Made by a program: the position numbers and the translations under genes
NCBI GenBank assembly: GCA_030374765.1
Contig: JARGXX010000001.1
Location: 2,108,001-2,172,000 of the forward strand
Direction of reading: 5' to 3'
DNA: 64,000 bases
Source: Agarophyton chilense
Taxonomy: Eukaryota; Rhodophyta; Florideophyceae; Gracilariales; Gracilariaceae
Notes under the pieces: generated by a model
Told to the model about the DNA's origin: nothing
Database searches by the model: none
What the model saw: the letters and a program-made list of their open reading frames with translations, nothing else
In this document: positions 19,754-31,290 of the stretch, piece by piece
How the letters are laid out: every line of letters begins with the position of its first letter
Numbering within the stretch: position 1 is the stretch's first letter

Positions 19754-22700
19754 TCAATTTACTTGCAGCAATGATAACGGCGCTCTGTTACTATCTATGC
19801 AGTGAGTGTACGTGTGCTGCGTGTCTGTGGTATGGCTGGAATTGGGACTGCTATCAAGGTGGATTGTATGCGGTCTGGCAGTACCCGGCAGGCTGATTGC
19901 AGTCCGTCGCGGTGGGGGGACGATATTCAGAGCAGATCGAAGAAAGTGGAAGCGCTGTTTCGTCAACGGTTTTGGGAGTAAACCAGCGAGCATCGAGATG
20001 CTAGAAACGTGTTGAACATCAATGCCCCGGGTTTTCACGAGATCTTGTATGAAGGAGGTGGCGGAGGTCGATTTGCTTTCAATGCTTCGTTGGTGCGGTT
20101 CGTCGGGCATCTTGGATGGTGGAATGGTGATGGAAAAGCAGCGGTTTCGGTGTCATTGGAGCGTGGCGGAGGTCAAAAAGAGTACGTTGAAGCCACAATG
20201 TCTGTTGGTCTGCGGAGGAAGCTGATAAGTACTCTGCTTCGCACGTGGACATTGCGACTGTCTTCTGTTTTGTAGATTTCCACATGAAAGGGCTGCGATG
20301 CACCGCATGTACGATTCCTGTATAGGATTCTCGATCAGAAAAATTACCGACACCTGCATCAGCGTAAGAGAGAAGTTGTTGAAAAGGCAATGATTTGTAA
20401 CGTTTCCTATGGTGTAGTGATCTTTTAAAGTACTTCGAGAGGTATCGTGCTTGAACCCAGTCGGTGTCTGTGGGGGAATTCATTTCCGCAGCGAGTCGAC
20501 TTACCGAGTGTGCGATATCGGGGAGGGTGGAATCTGAGAGGTATCGAAGCTTTCAAACTATCTGGTGGAAGATGAAGGCCTTGTCATGGTGGAGTGGTTG
20601 TGAAGTTTTTGGTGTCGTTGTTCTTTTCGTGTCGACGTATGAGATGGGCTTCGGATTACAGTCTTGGAGCATGTGCTTCACGAGAATGATGTGAATAGTG
20701 TGTGGCTAGGAAATGTGGATAGAGCCATTGTTGAGGCGGTCGATTCGCCATTTGAGGAAGAGTTTGGGTTCGGCAATGCGGCGTATACTGTATCAGTTTC
20801 AAACGTTTCGTAAAGTTTTGTGAATATTCTACTGGTGGATGCAGCCACGAAGAAGTCCTCTATAGTAATTGTGATGAATATGAGTCCTTGTTGTGAATGA
20901 TGAAAGAAGAAACAAGGGTCACTGTCGGCTTGTTTCCATCCGGGCAATTTCAAAAAAATAGTCAAAGCATCGAAATAGATGTGGGAACCAGGAGAGGTGC
21001 CATATAAATTTTAAATAAGCATGCTTCTTTGCGTGGGTGATTGTATGATCCGTCAAAGCGGGGTACTTAATGCACGTATACCGGGGAAGTGTGTTTGTAT
21101 CTTTTGTGGAGGAAGATGGATGAGATATCGAAGTGCTCGATTTTAAGGTTGAAAGAGGCGACGAGGCACATGATGGTGCGAGTTTTAGGGTGTTCAGCAG
21201 TGTACGTGGTAACTTGATCCGGGTTTAAATGAGTATACGATTTCATTTGATCTCCTAGGACAGTGCATCTGGTTTTCTACCTGGTTATCTCGCCGTTATC
21301 GGAGCAATTGTACCTGTAAGTCATTTTCAAAGAAATGATAGTCGGGTATGCAGGAAATTCAAACTTCGGTACCAATAGTATGGTTTGTGTGCTGCCCAAG
21401 AGTTCCAGTTCTGCGTCGTGAGCTGATGCCCATAGTTTTGCATCCGGGTAGTGACGTGCTTGTGTAAAGGAGGAAGGGGCGGGAGTAAATTCGATGACGA
21501 TTGATGATATGGATGGAGTTGATTTCGTGGACATTGACAGTGCTTTCAGGCGGTGGTAGAGGGGGTCTCGGTGGTGAAAGTAAGGTTTGAAGTCGATTGA
21601 ACGGAAATGAGTGTACTGATTTGTACGGAGGTTATGGGCCACTATATGCGTTGGTGATGTGTTTTGCATGGCTCGTGCAGGGTCTGCGCGTGTTTCCAGC
21701 TTTTTCTTTGCGGTTTGATACTTAGGAATAGTACCCAATTGTCGGAACGCAAAGAGTCGCGGGATATTGGAAGTGTGTTTGTGCCAGAGTTGGTATGGGG
21801 GTTTACCGGTGGTGTCATGAGTGGTAATGTTATATTTAATTATGACATCACGTATGGCGTCTTCCCAAGAGGAGTAGTTGAGCTGTGAATGATGGAGTGC
21901 GGCTCGAGTTGCAGTAACAATGGTTTTATTGATCTTTTCGGCTAAGAAGTTTTCCTGGGGCTGACGGGGAGCGCTCGATTTGTATCGTATGCCGTGAAGG
22001 TTGTATAGATTGTTCATTGGGTTGCTTTCAAAATCGCGGGCGTTGTCTGTGTGATAGATAGAAGGGGGTTTGACGTGTTCTGCGGTGATAAAGTTCCAGG
22101 CCAATGTTGTGCTACGTGTAACGGAGAATCGATCCAGAATAACGAAAGCAATGAGGTAGCGGTTGTTGGCGTCCAAGTATGTGACGAAATGGAGATTGCC
22201 GTGGTGGAATCGCGTTGCGATTGGGCTGCATGTGTGGCTGCTGACGTAGGAACCAACGGGGTAACCATGGTCCCTACGGGGATGTGGTTGTGGCCGTTGT
22301 TTCGCAGTGGGACAGGCAGGGCAGGTGATTGGGGGAGGAGTGCTGCGAAGATTCTTCGGCAGTATTGGGAGCGTGTCACTGAGCGCCATTCTTTAAAGTT
22401 TGGGGAGGGTGGTGTGATTGATAATGACGTGCCAGTAGAAGAAGGATTGGGCTGTAGATTCGAGTGGGGCATTCCCTTGTTGTGTTGGTAATTGGTGGAG
22501 TTTTGGTGTACTAAGGGGTCTTTCGTAATGTTTTGATGGTAGTGCTGGTGTTTGTCGAAGAGTTGGGATTGGAGTTCTCGAGGTTGAGGGTTGTTGCGGT
22601 CCCTTCGAAGCTGTTTGTTTGTGATGTTGGGGGATGATTGTGTGTGCTGCAATTGCGTGGGATTGGTGAGGGGTGGATAATGAGCACAGTGTGTACCAAT

Positions 22701-24244
22701 TTTTATCTGATTGGGCTATGGATACTGTAGGTGTTTTGGTGGGAGCATGAAGGTGGAGTGTATAGCTGTGTTGAGGTCTGAATTGTACCGCGCCGTATTG
22801 GAAAGCAGTTTCGTTCACGGAGAGAAGGTTTGAATGCATGGAGTTTGTGAATATGCATGGTACTCGTAGGGGAGGATGCGTATTGTGCAGGCGGATCTGG
22901 ATGGTCCCGGCGTAGGTGCATGGGGTGATGTGGTTATCAGAAGTGCGGTTGGATAGATTGGAGGTCTGCGGGAGGTATTGAAGTGGGGTGCGAATGAGGG
23001 TCTAATGGGCGGCGGAACCAAGGATGAACATACCTTGCACGACGTTGTTCTCGCCTTGCGGCTGAATTTCATGTCCGTCCTGGTGGTCCTGGGGGTCCGT
23101 CTGATATGGATCGTACGCCCAGTTGTATGGTACAACAGGCGAAAATGGTTGAGCGTTGGCATTCATCAGGGGGAGGGGGAGGCGGGTTTGTTCTGAGCGT
23201 TGAATGCTATGATGTGGTTTGCGTGGGATACGAGTGGTTTAACTTTAGGGGGTGCTCCTGGACGGTTGAGTTTTGGGTGTCTCGTGTCGCGACATTGTTC
23301 GTCGGTGTGGTTGGGTGTCACTCTCATAAACTGCTGGTGAAAAGAGCAAGGAAGAGATCCACGATGCATATGGGGCGGGGCCAGGCCGGGTGTGTACTGT
23401 GGTCTGCGCAGTGGTGGCCGGGCTTAGTAAGAACTCTGGTGTATTCCTTGGAAAGAGCGCGACTTATGTCCTGGTATATCTTAGAGGTCGGCAGAGTGGG
23501 GGCAATCATGTTGTAAGATTGTAAACGGTGTATGTTGTGGGGAAAATCCTTGAACGTCGGTCGGTTGATTGTAAGTAGTTGGCGTCCGATATCAATGGTG
23601 TAGGGGTCGTAGCGGAGGCCGTCGATCAGGAATTCCACGGAATTTGTTTCGTCGGCGAAGTTGGGAAATTGGGATGCAATCATGCGCGCTCTTAAGGAAA
23701 TATGTTTTGCAACGTAGTCTTCCACGGTAATGCCGCTCGTAATGCGTAGGTTTTCGGCTTTTGATTTGAGATACTTACGATCTGTGGCAGTGTTTATCTG
23801 CAGATGTTCAAGAATGGCAGTGGTGAGATCATTAGGCGAGGGGTCGATTCCGGTGTCGAAAGGTTGAGGTTATCTGATGAAACGGTGGAAAGAATGAGTG
23901 AAAGCAGCGAGTGCTTTTTTGTGTTCTGTTATCTGGGCTGGATCATTGGGCAGATTTGAGTTTCCGATTATGTGATCGAGTGCTTCAAGGGTTGTGGCAG
24001 TGGAATCAATCGCCAGTTTACAGAATAGTGGGTTATGGCGGTCTAACTAGGGTACTTGAAAATTTGAGTCCATTTTGGAGACGTTGTTTGGAGTAGTATC
24101 TTTGGGAGAGTGAGTGTCGCGTTCTGTGATTTGCTCGTTATACCACTGTTCGCTGATGAGATATTGGGCTTCACCTAAATTCTGTCTTCTTTGAAGACGT
24201 TGAGAGCGAGGTGTTGGGCTACCTGTTTTGAATATGGATGTCAT
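19754..24244 (-). mobile_element. Ty1/copia retrotransposon fossil
   Basis: This is a minus-strand element whose parts appear in copia order. Gag with a UBN2-like core lies at about 23.3-24.2 kb and a degraded zinc-knuckle region near 23.2-23.3. The integrase core lies at about 21.3-22.4 (FVTYLDANNRYLIAF, HTDNARDFESN), reverse transcriptase at about 20.7-21.4 and RNase H at 20.0-20.5 (STCEAEYLSASSADQQTLWL, then LPKPLTKQRFHFLRSALNI). Integrase preceding reverse transcriptase is diagnostic for Ty1/copia. The element is broken many times (roughly ten or more). I could not recognise a pair of LTRs, so its ends are approximate. It looks old. Confidence 0.85.
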
Positions 24245-24375
24245 ACGAAGGAATAAATGAAAGGAAGAGGAATGAAGAGTGGTGCAGTTTGCGCTGATAT
24301 GCTAGTTTGCACCTCGTTCGATGGAAGTGAAGCGCTAGTTTACTTCCCTTTACTAAACACCAATAATCTCTTCAA

Positions 24376-25013
24376 TCACCGAACTATTGACGTACTACAC
24401 CCACCATTTCTCCCATTTAGAAGTAAACCCCGCCTGGTGGTGGGTGCGTTTCCGTTTTCGGGAACGTCAGCGCACAGGAGTCCTTCGGAAAAAATACCCC
24501 TTTCTTCCTTCACAGCTCCACCCCCACCGCGCGCGTCCTTCCGCTCCAGAGCATTCCACCTCTTCATCTCCTGCTCTGCTAGAACCCTCTCCGCCTTACT
24601 CACAGCAACCGCCAACGTCCTGAACCCACCAACCTCCCCTCCTTCTCCCCCTCCTTCTTCTTCCTTACCTTTACCTTCACCCTCTTTCTCCCCACCTCAG
24701 TACCGCTCGCCGCAATTGGCCTCTTCTCCCCAACTCTTCCCTTTATCTTGTCCACCTCCTGCGTTGCGTCGACCTTCTCCACATCCTCCTCATTCACGAA
24801 ATATGCTCAAAACCCTCTACTCCTCACAACCGTTAGCCTAGGCGTCACAGGAGACCCCCAAGGCGCTCCACCACCTCGGTAGAGTCCAAGTCATTCCCGT
24901 CTTTTTCGCTCACTTCCTGCTCGAATATTTCAACCCCTCCTTCTTGGGGTCAACTGCTTCGATATTCCCGTTCGCAGCGCCAATGCTCTCTCGCCGTTGC
25001 CACGCAGCCATAT
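24376..25013 (-). pseudogene. Decayed or multi-exon gene on the minus strand, unknown product
   Basis: Protein-like stretches lie in successive minus-strand frames: MAAWQRRESIGAANGNIEAV from near 25.01 kb, EIFEQEVSEKDGNDLDSTEV near 24.88-24.93, KVDATQEVDKIKGRVGEKRP near 24.7-24.78, and VSKAERVLAEQEMKRWNALE near 24.5-24.6, ending at 24376. The composition is charged and helical, with a Lys/Arg cluster (GRKRVKVKVRKKK) resembling a nuclear localisation signal. The pieces are separated by frame changes that I cannot convincingly explain as introns; one possible 61-bp intron lacks a branch point. It may be a decayed gene or the accessory ORF of an unidentified DNA transposon. No family is recognised. 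Confidence 0.35.
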
Positions 25014-25055
25014 TTCCCGGTGTCAAGTACAGTCAATGTTATGTTTTCATTCTAG

Positions 25056-25669
25056 AACTTGAAAACTCGCCGATATCCGGACCTTACTGATAAGGTGAAA
25101 GCAATCTTGGATACTCAAGATGCATCCAAAGCTTCTGCCGAGTTAAATGATTCTCTTATAGAAAATGGACTTACTCCTCTCGCTTATGTCATATCCGTGT
25201 CTGCCGAAGGAAAGGGTACCTTATCGCCATTGCGCCGTTCTGCTCTTCTGGGGAGAGTAGGTGACTTTAAAGGTGCTTTGGCTATAGTTGAAGAACAGTG
25301 TGCACGTTTGCTCTCATACGCTGAGTTTCATGATGTCACAGAGTTGTTTCAAATGATCCAGCGCACTCTGAACATGGCTTTAGCAGCCGGAAACTTGTTA
25401 GAAGGACGGCGATTTGCTGCGTTACTGGGTGGGAGAGGGACTTTTTCTCCGTTCTTAGACACCGAGAGAGGATACGCTGCTCTTCCTTCTGTGATATCGT
25501 GTGCCCGCAAATCCAGGAACACCTATTTGCTTGAGGCCTTGCAACCTTCACTGGAGAGAATCTTGGTAAGCAGCGTTGCGACGGATTCCTCAATGATTGT
25601 TAGGCCGAAAGAAAGGCAGACCCTTCAAAAACCGATCAAAGCGGTAAATGCATCTGCAATGTCACTAGC
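25056..25669 (+). CDS. Internal exon of an unidentified host-like gene (or remnant of one)
   Basis: A 204-codon open stretch is bounded by TTTTCATTCTAG on the left and AGC/GTAAGTAC on the right, so it looks like an internal exon read in frame 25056. The protein is helical: ILDTQDASKASAELNDSLIE, LLGRVGDFKGALAIVEEQ, FQMIQRTLNMALAAGNLLEG, SVISCARKSRNTYLLEAL. The repeated helical pairs resemble pentatricopeptide or TPR-like organisation, but I cannot confirm any repeat consensus. There is no ATG at its start. Neither a preceding nor a following exon was found nearby, and transposon fossils flank both sides. The gene may be cut off or dead. Confidence 0.45.
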
Positions 25670-25675
25670 GTAAGT

Positions 25676-26376
25676 ACATCAACGTGTGGTTGTGGTAAGA
25701 ATTCCATCAGGAGAGGACGCAAAAGGGCGTCTATCGTCGGTTCAGAAGATAAAGTTAGAGCCTACCACGGCAGAACATGTCGGTGACAGCCCTACAAGAA
25801 AATTCATCTATTTTGGGACGGTGGTTGGAGTGCAATGTGCCACAATTGGGTCACATGGACGGTAATTAGAGTGCAATCAGAGTGCATGGCGTCGAGACAC
25901 TTTCGCCGATGGGTTCCATAGGCGGAAAATTGCGCGCAGAAGGAGGGCGCAGTTTCTGCTACTCACAAACGCACTTTCTAAAACTTCTTTACTGAAACAT
26001 TTGTTCGCCCCATGAACACTACAAGTACCGCTGTACCTTCGTCTTTCAGAAACAGCATCATCCGAAATCCCATAATTTCCTGCCTCCCTTCATTCTATAA
26101 CCCTCTTACCATTCCTCATTTTCTGTGCTCACGTTGACATTATGCAGTTCGTAGTCTAGAGAAGGACTCGCTGCTTCAAATCACCCCTCGCACGCACGCA
26201 TCGATATCTTCATCGCCGTCTGACTAACGGCAAACTGCGACAACATCTCCGCCCAGGTTGGTTTCGTCGCGCAACTTCTCTGCGAACACCACTCGGCCGG
26301 AGGCTCTGCCGTTTTATAACGGATCTCACGGCAGCAGGTCCAGTATTTTTCGTGTGAGACGCAGAAGTGCGTTTAC
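25676..26376. other. Non-coding stretch downstream of the orphan exon
   Basis: I see no gene. Short imperfect repeats of TAGAGTGCAATCAGAGTGCA type occur near 25.83-25.89 kb. A possible acceptor (TCTTTCAG) near 26.05 kb does not lead into a convincing exon. Confidence 0.35.
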
Positions 26377-26781
26377 TTAGCGACTGGCTTGGAATATAAC
26401 GTTTGCTAGAATCTCAGCTTCGGCGAATACTGCTACCGCATCAGCGTCCACGCCTAAAGCCCTTCGGAACGAGTGTGCTTTTCTTTCGTAAACATACGCT
26501 AGAGTAGGGTAAAACCTGTGAGCCAGTCTTAGTGCATGGTCGATAGCTGCTTTTGCGCGAAGCACAAACAGCTTCCCTGTTGCTGACGTTTGAGCGATTT
26601 GATGAAGCGCGTCCAACTCGGATGCAGTTGCATTGGCTTCAGGTAGAATGATGCAGGAGAGGTCGATGTTCAAAAGAGATAATGACAGAGCATGAAGATC
26701 GAATGAACATGTGAGGGAGCGATGATAACGGTTGAGCCATGTAATTCCCCGGGCCCTGAGGTATCTTACAGGCGACACGTG
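26377..26781 (-). CDS. C-terminal exon of an unidentified host-like gene
   Basis: A minus-strand frame ending at 26377 encodes a coherent helical C-terminus: NATASELDALHQIAQTSATG, KLFVLRAKAAIDHALRLAHR, FYPTLAYVYERKAHSFRRAL, then GVDADAVAVFAEAEILANVI and FQASR. The part nearer 26.75 kb is less convincing and may include the end of an intron, with TACCTGAAG a possible acceptor near 26.64 kb. No start codon is present. The 5' part would lie where an LTR now sits (26834-27155), so the gene may have been interrupted. I do not recognise the family. Confidence 0.45.
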   Translation of the reverse strand, partial: HVSPVRYLRARGITWLNRYHRSLTCSFDLHALSLSLLNIDLSCIILPEANATASELDALHQIAQTSATGKLFVLRAKAAIDHALRLAHRFYPTLAYVYERKAHSFRRALGVDADAVAVFAEAEILANVIFQASR

Positions 26782-26833
26782 GACGGGTCGACCTCAGGTG
26801 GACTCATGTAGATTTTCAATTTTTGTTAATTAG

Positions 26834-27155
26834 TGTAATAGATTAGCATTACAGTGCCAGGGAGATCCCAGCGCCTCTCTAGTACTATTTACTAGGCTCG
26901 AGTGACGCTTCTCCCTTAGAGTAAGGCAGGCACCGTGAGGATACTAAATAACCCCCTTTGGTATATTAGTTCCACCAATTGGTCTTCAAGCCATCGTTTT
27001 CGTAGCTCGAACCGGTAGGACTACGCAGTAAACGCCATCCCATTGCACCAAGTACTCTGGGAGTGCCGCCGTAAAGGATTCGAACCTTAGGACCCGCTCT
27101 ACGACGCTACCACCGGTTGAGACCCGTACGCGGACCCACCCGTCATTGCATTACA
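26834..27155 (+). repeat. 5' LTR of a Ty3/gypsy-type element
   Basis: This 322-bp segment begins TGTAAT and ends ATTACA. It is followed at once by TTTTGGTGTCTCGACTTAGA, which closely resembles the sequence after the 5' LTR of the large gypsy element (TTTTGGTCTCCCTACTTAGA at 45715), so both look like the same primer-binding site. A tRNA-like box B motif lies inside on the minus strand. No downstream partner LTR was found. Confidence 0.6.
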
Positions 27156-28140
27156 TTTTGGTGTCTCGACTTAGAATCCTCGAGGAATAATTGAACGGAC
27201 CACTGGAACGAAGAATTATCCGGATTCAAACATTTGGTTTAACTCCCCAACGGACCAGAAGTACAGAAACAACCGCCATTATGGATGCAAGAAACAAACC
27301 CAACCGACCAGACCATAGGACTCCTACGGCAAGAACAGCTGCCACTGCGACGCCGACGATGTCGCCTGAACCTCAGTTTGATAATGTTAGTGACCGCAGG
27401 AGCACGAGAAGGCCAGCCGCAAAGAGTACTGACTCTCATGGACGACCCTGAAAGGATTCGCCGAGAACCCACAGTAGCAGCGCGTTTACGAGAACGCATC
27501 ACCAGGCCCACCTCTAGGCCAGGAACGCCACAAGAAGAACCCCGTAAGACCAAAGTAATTAGAGAGAATATTCCCACAGGGCTTGCCGACCTTCTCTGGC
27601 CCCGTCTCCGTGAGCTCTGCTCTCCTCCTCCTCCTCCTCCTCCAAGAAATTCAGGGCTGGTTACTGCCTTTCCTTGGTTTGCAGAGAGGTACTATCCGAT
27701 TTGTGGGACATTCCCGCCGCTGGACGTATAACTTCCCGCCTGCTGGTGTTCACGAACTCTTCATTTTCAACGGTGTGCCCCAGAGACTTTCCGACGTACA
27801 TTCTTCCCAATCTTGAGCTTGAATTAATGGACGAGGAATCTCGTGTGAGAGTACCCATTCGGGTGCACGCAGAATCTTCTCCAGGATTGACTTCTGGTTC
27901 GCGCCTCGCGAGCTTGCGTGAGATTGTCCCTCTTGACGGTGGCGGACTTGACGACAACGTCGGTTGCGTATTAGCGGGACGTCAAATGTTGCATTAACCG
28001 CCTTGCGCAGTGATTGGCGCGTTATTCGAGCCAGTTACCGACTCATCACTTGTAATGTCTAGTCGAAGGCTCGGAGTGATCCGCGCCGTGGTTTGTTCCG
28101 CCTTTTCACGTGAAGGCTTGGAGAACGCGTTATTTCCGTT
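27156..28140 (+). mobile_element. Leader and gag-like remnant of a Ty3/gypsy-type element
   Basis: Following the LTR and primer-binding site are gag-like coding remnants: a basic Pro/Thr-rich start (MDARNKPNRPDHRTPTARTA), Arg-rich segments and a later piece around 27.75-28.0 kb (ELELMDEESRVRVPIRVHAE). The fossil is broken in several places and gives way to unrelated sequence, so most of the element is missing. Family is inferred mainly from the LTR and primer-binding site. Confidence 0.45.
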
Positions 28141-28980
28141 TTAGATGAGCGACTCTTTCCAGGTGATCAGTTCCTTTCTAAGGACGTTTTCGGGATCTAC
28201 TTATACACTCGGTTTGAGTTCGAACCTTCGCGATTCATTCATAGTACGATTTCTGGTTTGGATTTTCTCGTGCGACGCGGTGTGCTTGCCCCGTGAAACA
28301 GTTATGTCCTCCGTACTGTATGAGGCGAGACTTCTGATAATGTCGGCGGAGAGGGGTCTCAGTCGCCTCGTCTCCGGCAATTAGCGTTGGTTTCGGCGGT
28401 TATTGCTGATCCAATGACTGCGTGTCACCATCAAACTGCTTTGCCGGTACTTAGTTGCAACTGTAAACGTCTTTCTGTGTGGTTTCGGCTTCGGCGAGTA
28501 ATTTCTTACTGAATGGTTGCTCGAGCGAGCTAGAGTCTCCGTTAAGGGTTCCATAGGACGCATATGCGGTAGAACTTCTTCTAGAGAAGTCAGCGTGAGC
28601 TGTGGCGCGCAAATGCGGGTGCAGCATCTCTGTAGAGGGTACATTCGGTTCATTAGTATCCCTCTCGATGTGTTTAGAAGTCAGTGCGGCACGGTGATGA
28701 CGACGCGACGAGTCGTAAGCTATCTTTCTACGAGAGCTAGTATTCTCCTGCCCCTCCTTAGACGAAGCGTCATTGGGAGTAGCAGAAACAATCAACCAGC
28801 GGGTGTAGCTACCGTGCAGTGGGATAAAAACAAAAGAAAAACATGTTTCCCAGACTCCGATAGCATTGGTAAGTCAGACAGTCTCAGATAAAGATGTGGT
28901 AGATTTGACGGCCTCTCTGTTACGATTGTGTCCGGTGTCATTCTTATCGGTGAAATGGTCTTTTGCACGTGGTATTTAAC
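28141..28980. other. Unassigned sequence between two gypsy fossils
   Basis: Several overlapping short frames exist on both strands, none with a recognisable motif. It may be the continuation of either neighbouring retroelement. Confidence 0.3.
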
Positions 28981-31290
28981 TGCTTGATGGGTGCTATTGG
29001 TATGAAAACGTGGTCGCGGTAGGTCCGCTCCTGAGCGTTGGCTATTACCTTAAAGATTGTGTCCTCTTTGATAGAGATAACCTTGTAGGGTCCATCGGCG
29101 ATGGGTTTGTGCATTTGGTGTCCCTTCCTTGTCGAGTTCCACTACTCCTTCCGTGTAAATACGAGATCGCCCACCATGATTGGCGTCATGTCGTCTGGAG
29201 TGCAAGCGTCGGAATAACGCTCATAACCGGCTTGTACCCGAAGCATGAAATTGCAGGCTATGAGAACTGGCGCCGTGAGCCAGGCTTTCCATTAATGACA
29301 ATATGCATTTTAAAAAGGAAAGGAATCTAGCGTGGGCTGGGGTTTCAAAACCACTGGTGGTGAATTACTCGATAAAACCGATTTAAGCGGAGTAAACCGA
29401 CCAGTTCTGTATATCTTTGTGTTGTACGCGAATGTCAAAGCGTCGGTACAAAAGTCTCAAGTTTTGTGGTACACTGGAACGTATGAACGAAAATGAACGA
29501 GCAGTGTTAGCTTTAAACGCTTAGCTTTCCTCTTAGATTTGGGATGGTAGCACATTCTGAAGCGATTTTTTGACGTCATGAATGCGACACACGTTCTGGA
29601 ACAATGTGGATGCGAATTGTTTCTCGTTATGAAAAAGAACATCAACCAGCGGACAGGTGACGAATACCAGATGAATTATTAACGCTTGTTTCACCGTTAA
29701 AGCGGATATATTCCGTAGAAGCACTATTGAACCTAGTTTCGAGAAACGATCCGTGATAGCAAACAAGATTCTGTGTTCAGGTTTTGTGAATAGAAGCGGT
29801 CCGAGTATGTTTATTGTCGCGAACTCAAGCGAAGCTCTTGCCAAGAAGAGCTTCAATTTTATTCCGTGACGGAGTGGCTTAACTCGATTATTCGCCCAAA
29901 CGGAGCAAAACGGCATGGTTTCGTAGCAATCCAAAGCAAGGGCTGGCCACAAAAACTTCTTCTTCGATGGGAGGTAGAGGTCTCGCTCTTTGCCATTTCT
30001 ACTGAGCTTATCAAAGTGCAATAGGTGCAATACTCAAGATTGTAAAGCATGTGGTACCAGAAGTTTTGGGAAGTATAGAACAGTTCTTCCGAGGTAGCTG
30101 ATATCCTTAATTTCGAAAGAGGCTTTCGCTCCAACGTTCAGATGGGCTTGTAGCTTCGTGCGGAAGGTATAACCTTGCTCTTCTCTGATCATCTTGTCTG
30201 AAGTTACAGGAACAGAATTACACTTTAACAGTATCTCAACTTCGTATGCGATGAGTATCTCATCGTTCGAGTCCTGTTATTTTAGTGGAGGGACGTCGAT
30301 GAAGAAGCACGGGATCTCTTCGTCATCGACGACCAGAGCTTTTCCATTTGTTGTTATAGTTTAGCATGCGTCCACTTGTGATTTCTGGAAGCAATTTGGA
30401 TGAAGAAGAATGAGTTGCCAAACTGCGCAGAACTCATTAAGGAGTTTAACAACTTGTTGCGGTCGTCAAGTTCTAAGAGAGAGTGAATGTAATAGAATTA
30501 TTGCATGAAGACCTCTCACATTTGTATTTGAACAAATGGTCACGAGAGAATGATTGAAAAAGATTCAAACATTCAAGAGATGACTATGCAATGTGTGAAG
30601 GTCGAGTCTTTAGATGGTTCGACCGATCAGTAAGGGGAGCCTTGAGGATACAGAGTGAGTAAACGTTTGATAAGAGCCTACTCTTACATTCATTGCTGAG
30701 CGGATAGCTCTCTATCCTGCGCGGCTTATCTGGATTGTCATATTCGCGCACAGCACTCACGGTACATGAACAGGGAGGGCATGTGCAGAAATTCGGGCGA
30801 ATTTTCGTGGCATGTCATAACAGTCAACCTTTATAGACGGGAGATCAATGGTTGAAACCTATGAGATGTCGCTATGAGCGAGGTGTAAATTGTTTTAGTC
30901 CTTCTGAGGCTGTCCACTTACTACCGGCGTTAAGCATAGAGATTGCGTTTTATCATCAACGTGTTAGCAGAACGAACCCCTTCTTTAAAGTTTCGAGCAC
31001 GTAGTAAATCACCTTCAGCTTGCACGTGTTGTACAAACTTCAGATAGGGTGATTTTCCTCCGTTCTTCACGGTAATATGTCTCCAATGTACAGATGGCTG
31101 GGTGTCAGACGTCAAAGTACATGGTGCAGCGTTCCCCTGTAGATGAAACACGACCACACTCGTAAAAAGTCTTGTTGAGGAGTACCGAGATGTCGGTTTC
31201 TTTTTCTACTGATTTCTGGTGGGTATCATGAAGAGCAAGAATAGCCAATTGAATTGATTGGTTCGTTGCGTAGGACTTCAAGAGCAATAA
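28980..31290 (-). mobile_element. Ty3/gypsy fossil, pol C-terminal part
   Basis: On the minus strand an integrase region is recognisable at about 29.5-30.1 kb (FATINILGPLLFTKPEHRIL, FAITDRFSKLGSIVLLRN). It is followed at about 29.0-29.3 by a GPY/F-type module (KPIADGPYKVISI) and a short tail. Sequence at 30.9-31.3 kb on the same strand may belong to the upstream part. The fossil is old and broken many times. No LTR is seen. Confidence 0.65.

Noticed and set aside
19200-24300. LTR pair for the copia fossil
   Set aside because: I compared both flanks for matching TG...CA segments by eye and found none that I could defend.
24600-24690. Possible 61-bp intron in the minus-strand remnant
   Set aside because: It is much shorter than the two clear introns and has no TNCTAAC-like branch point.
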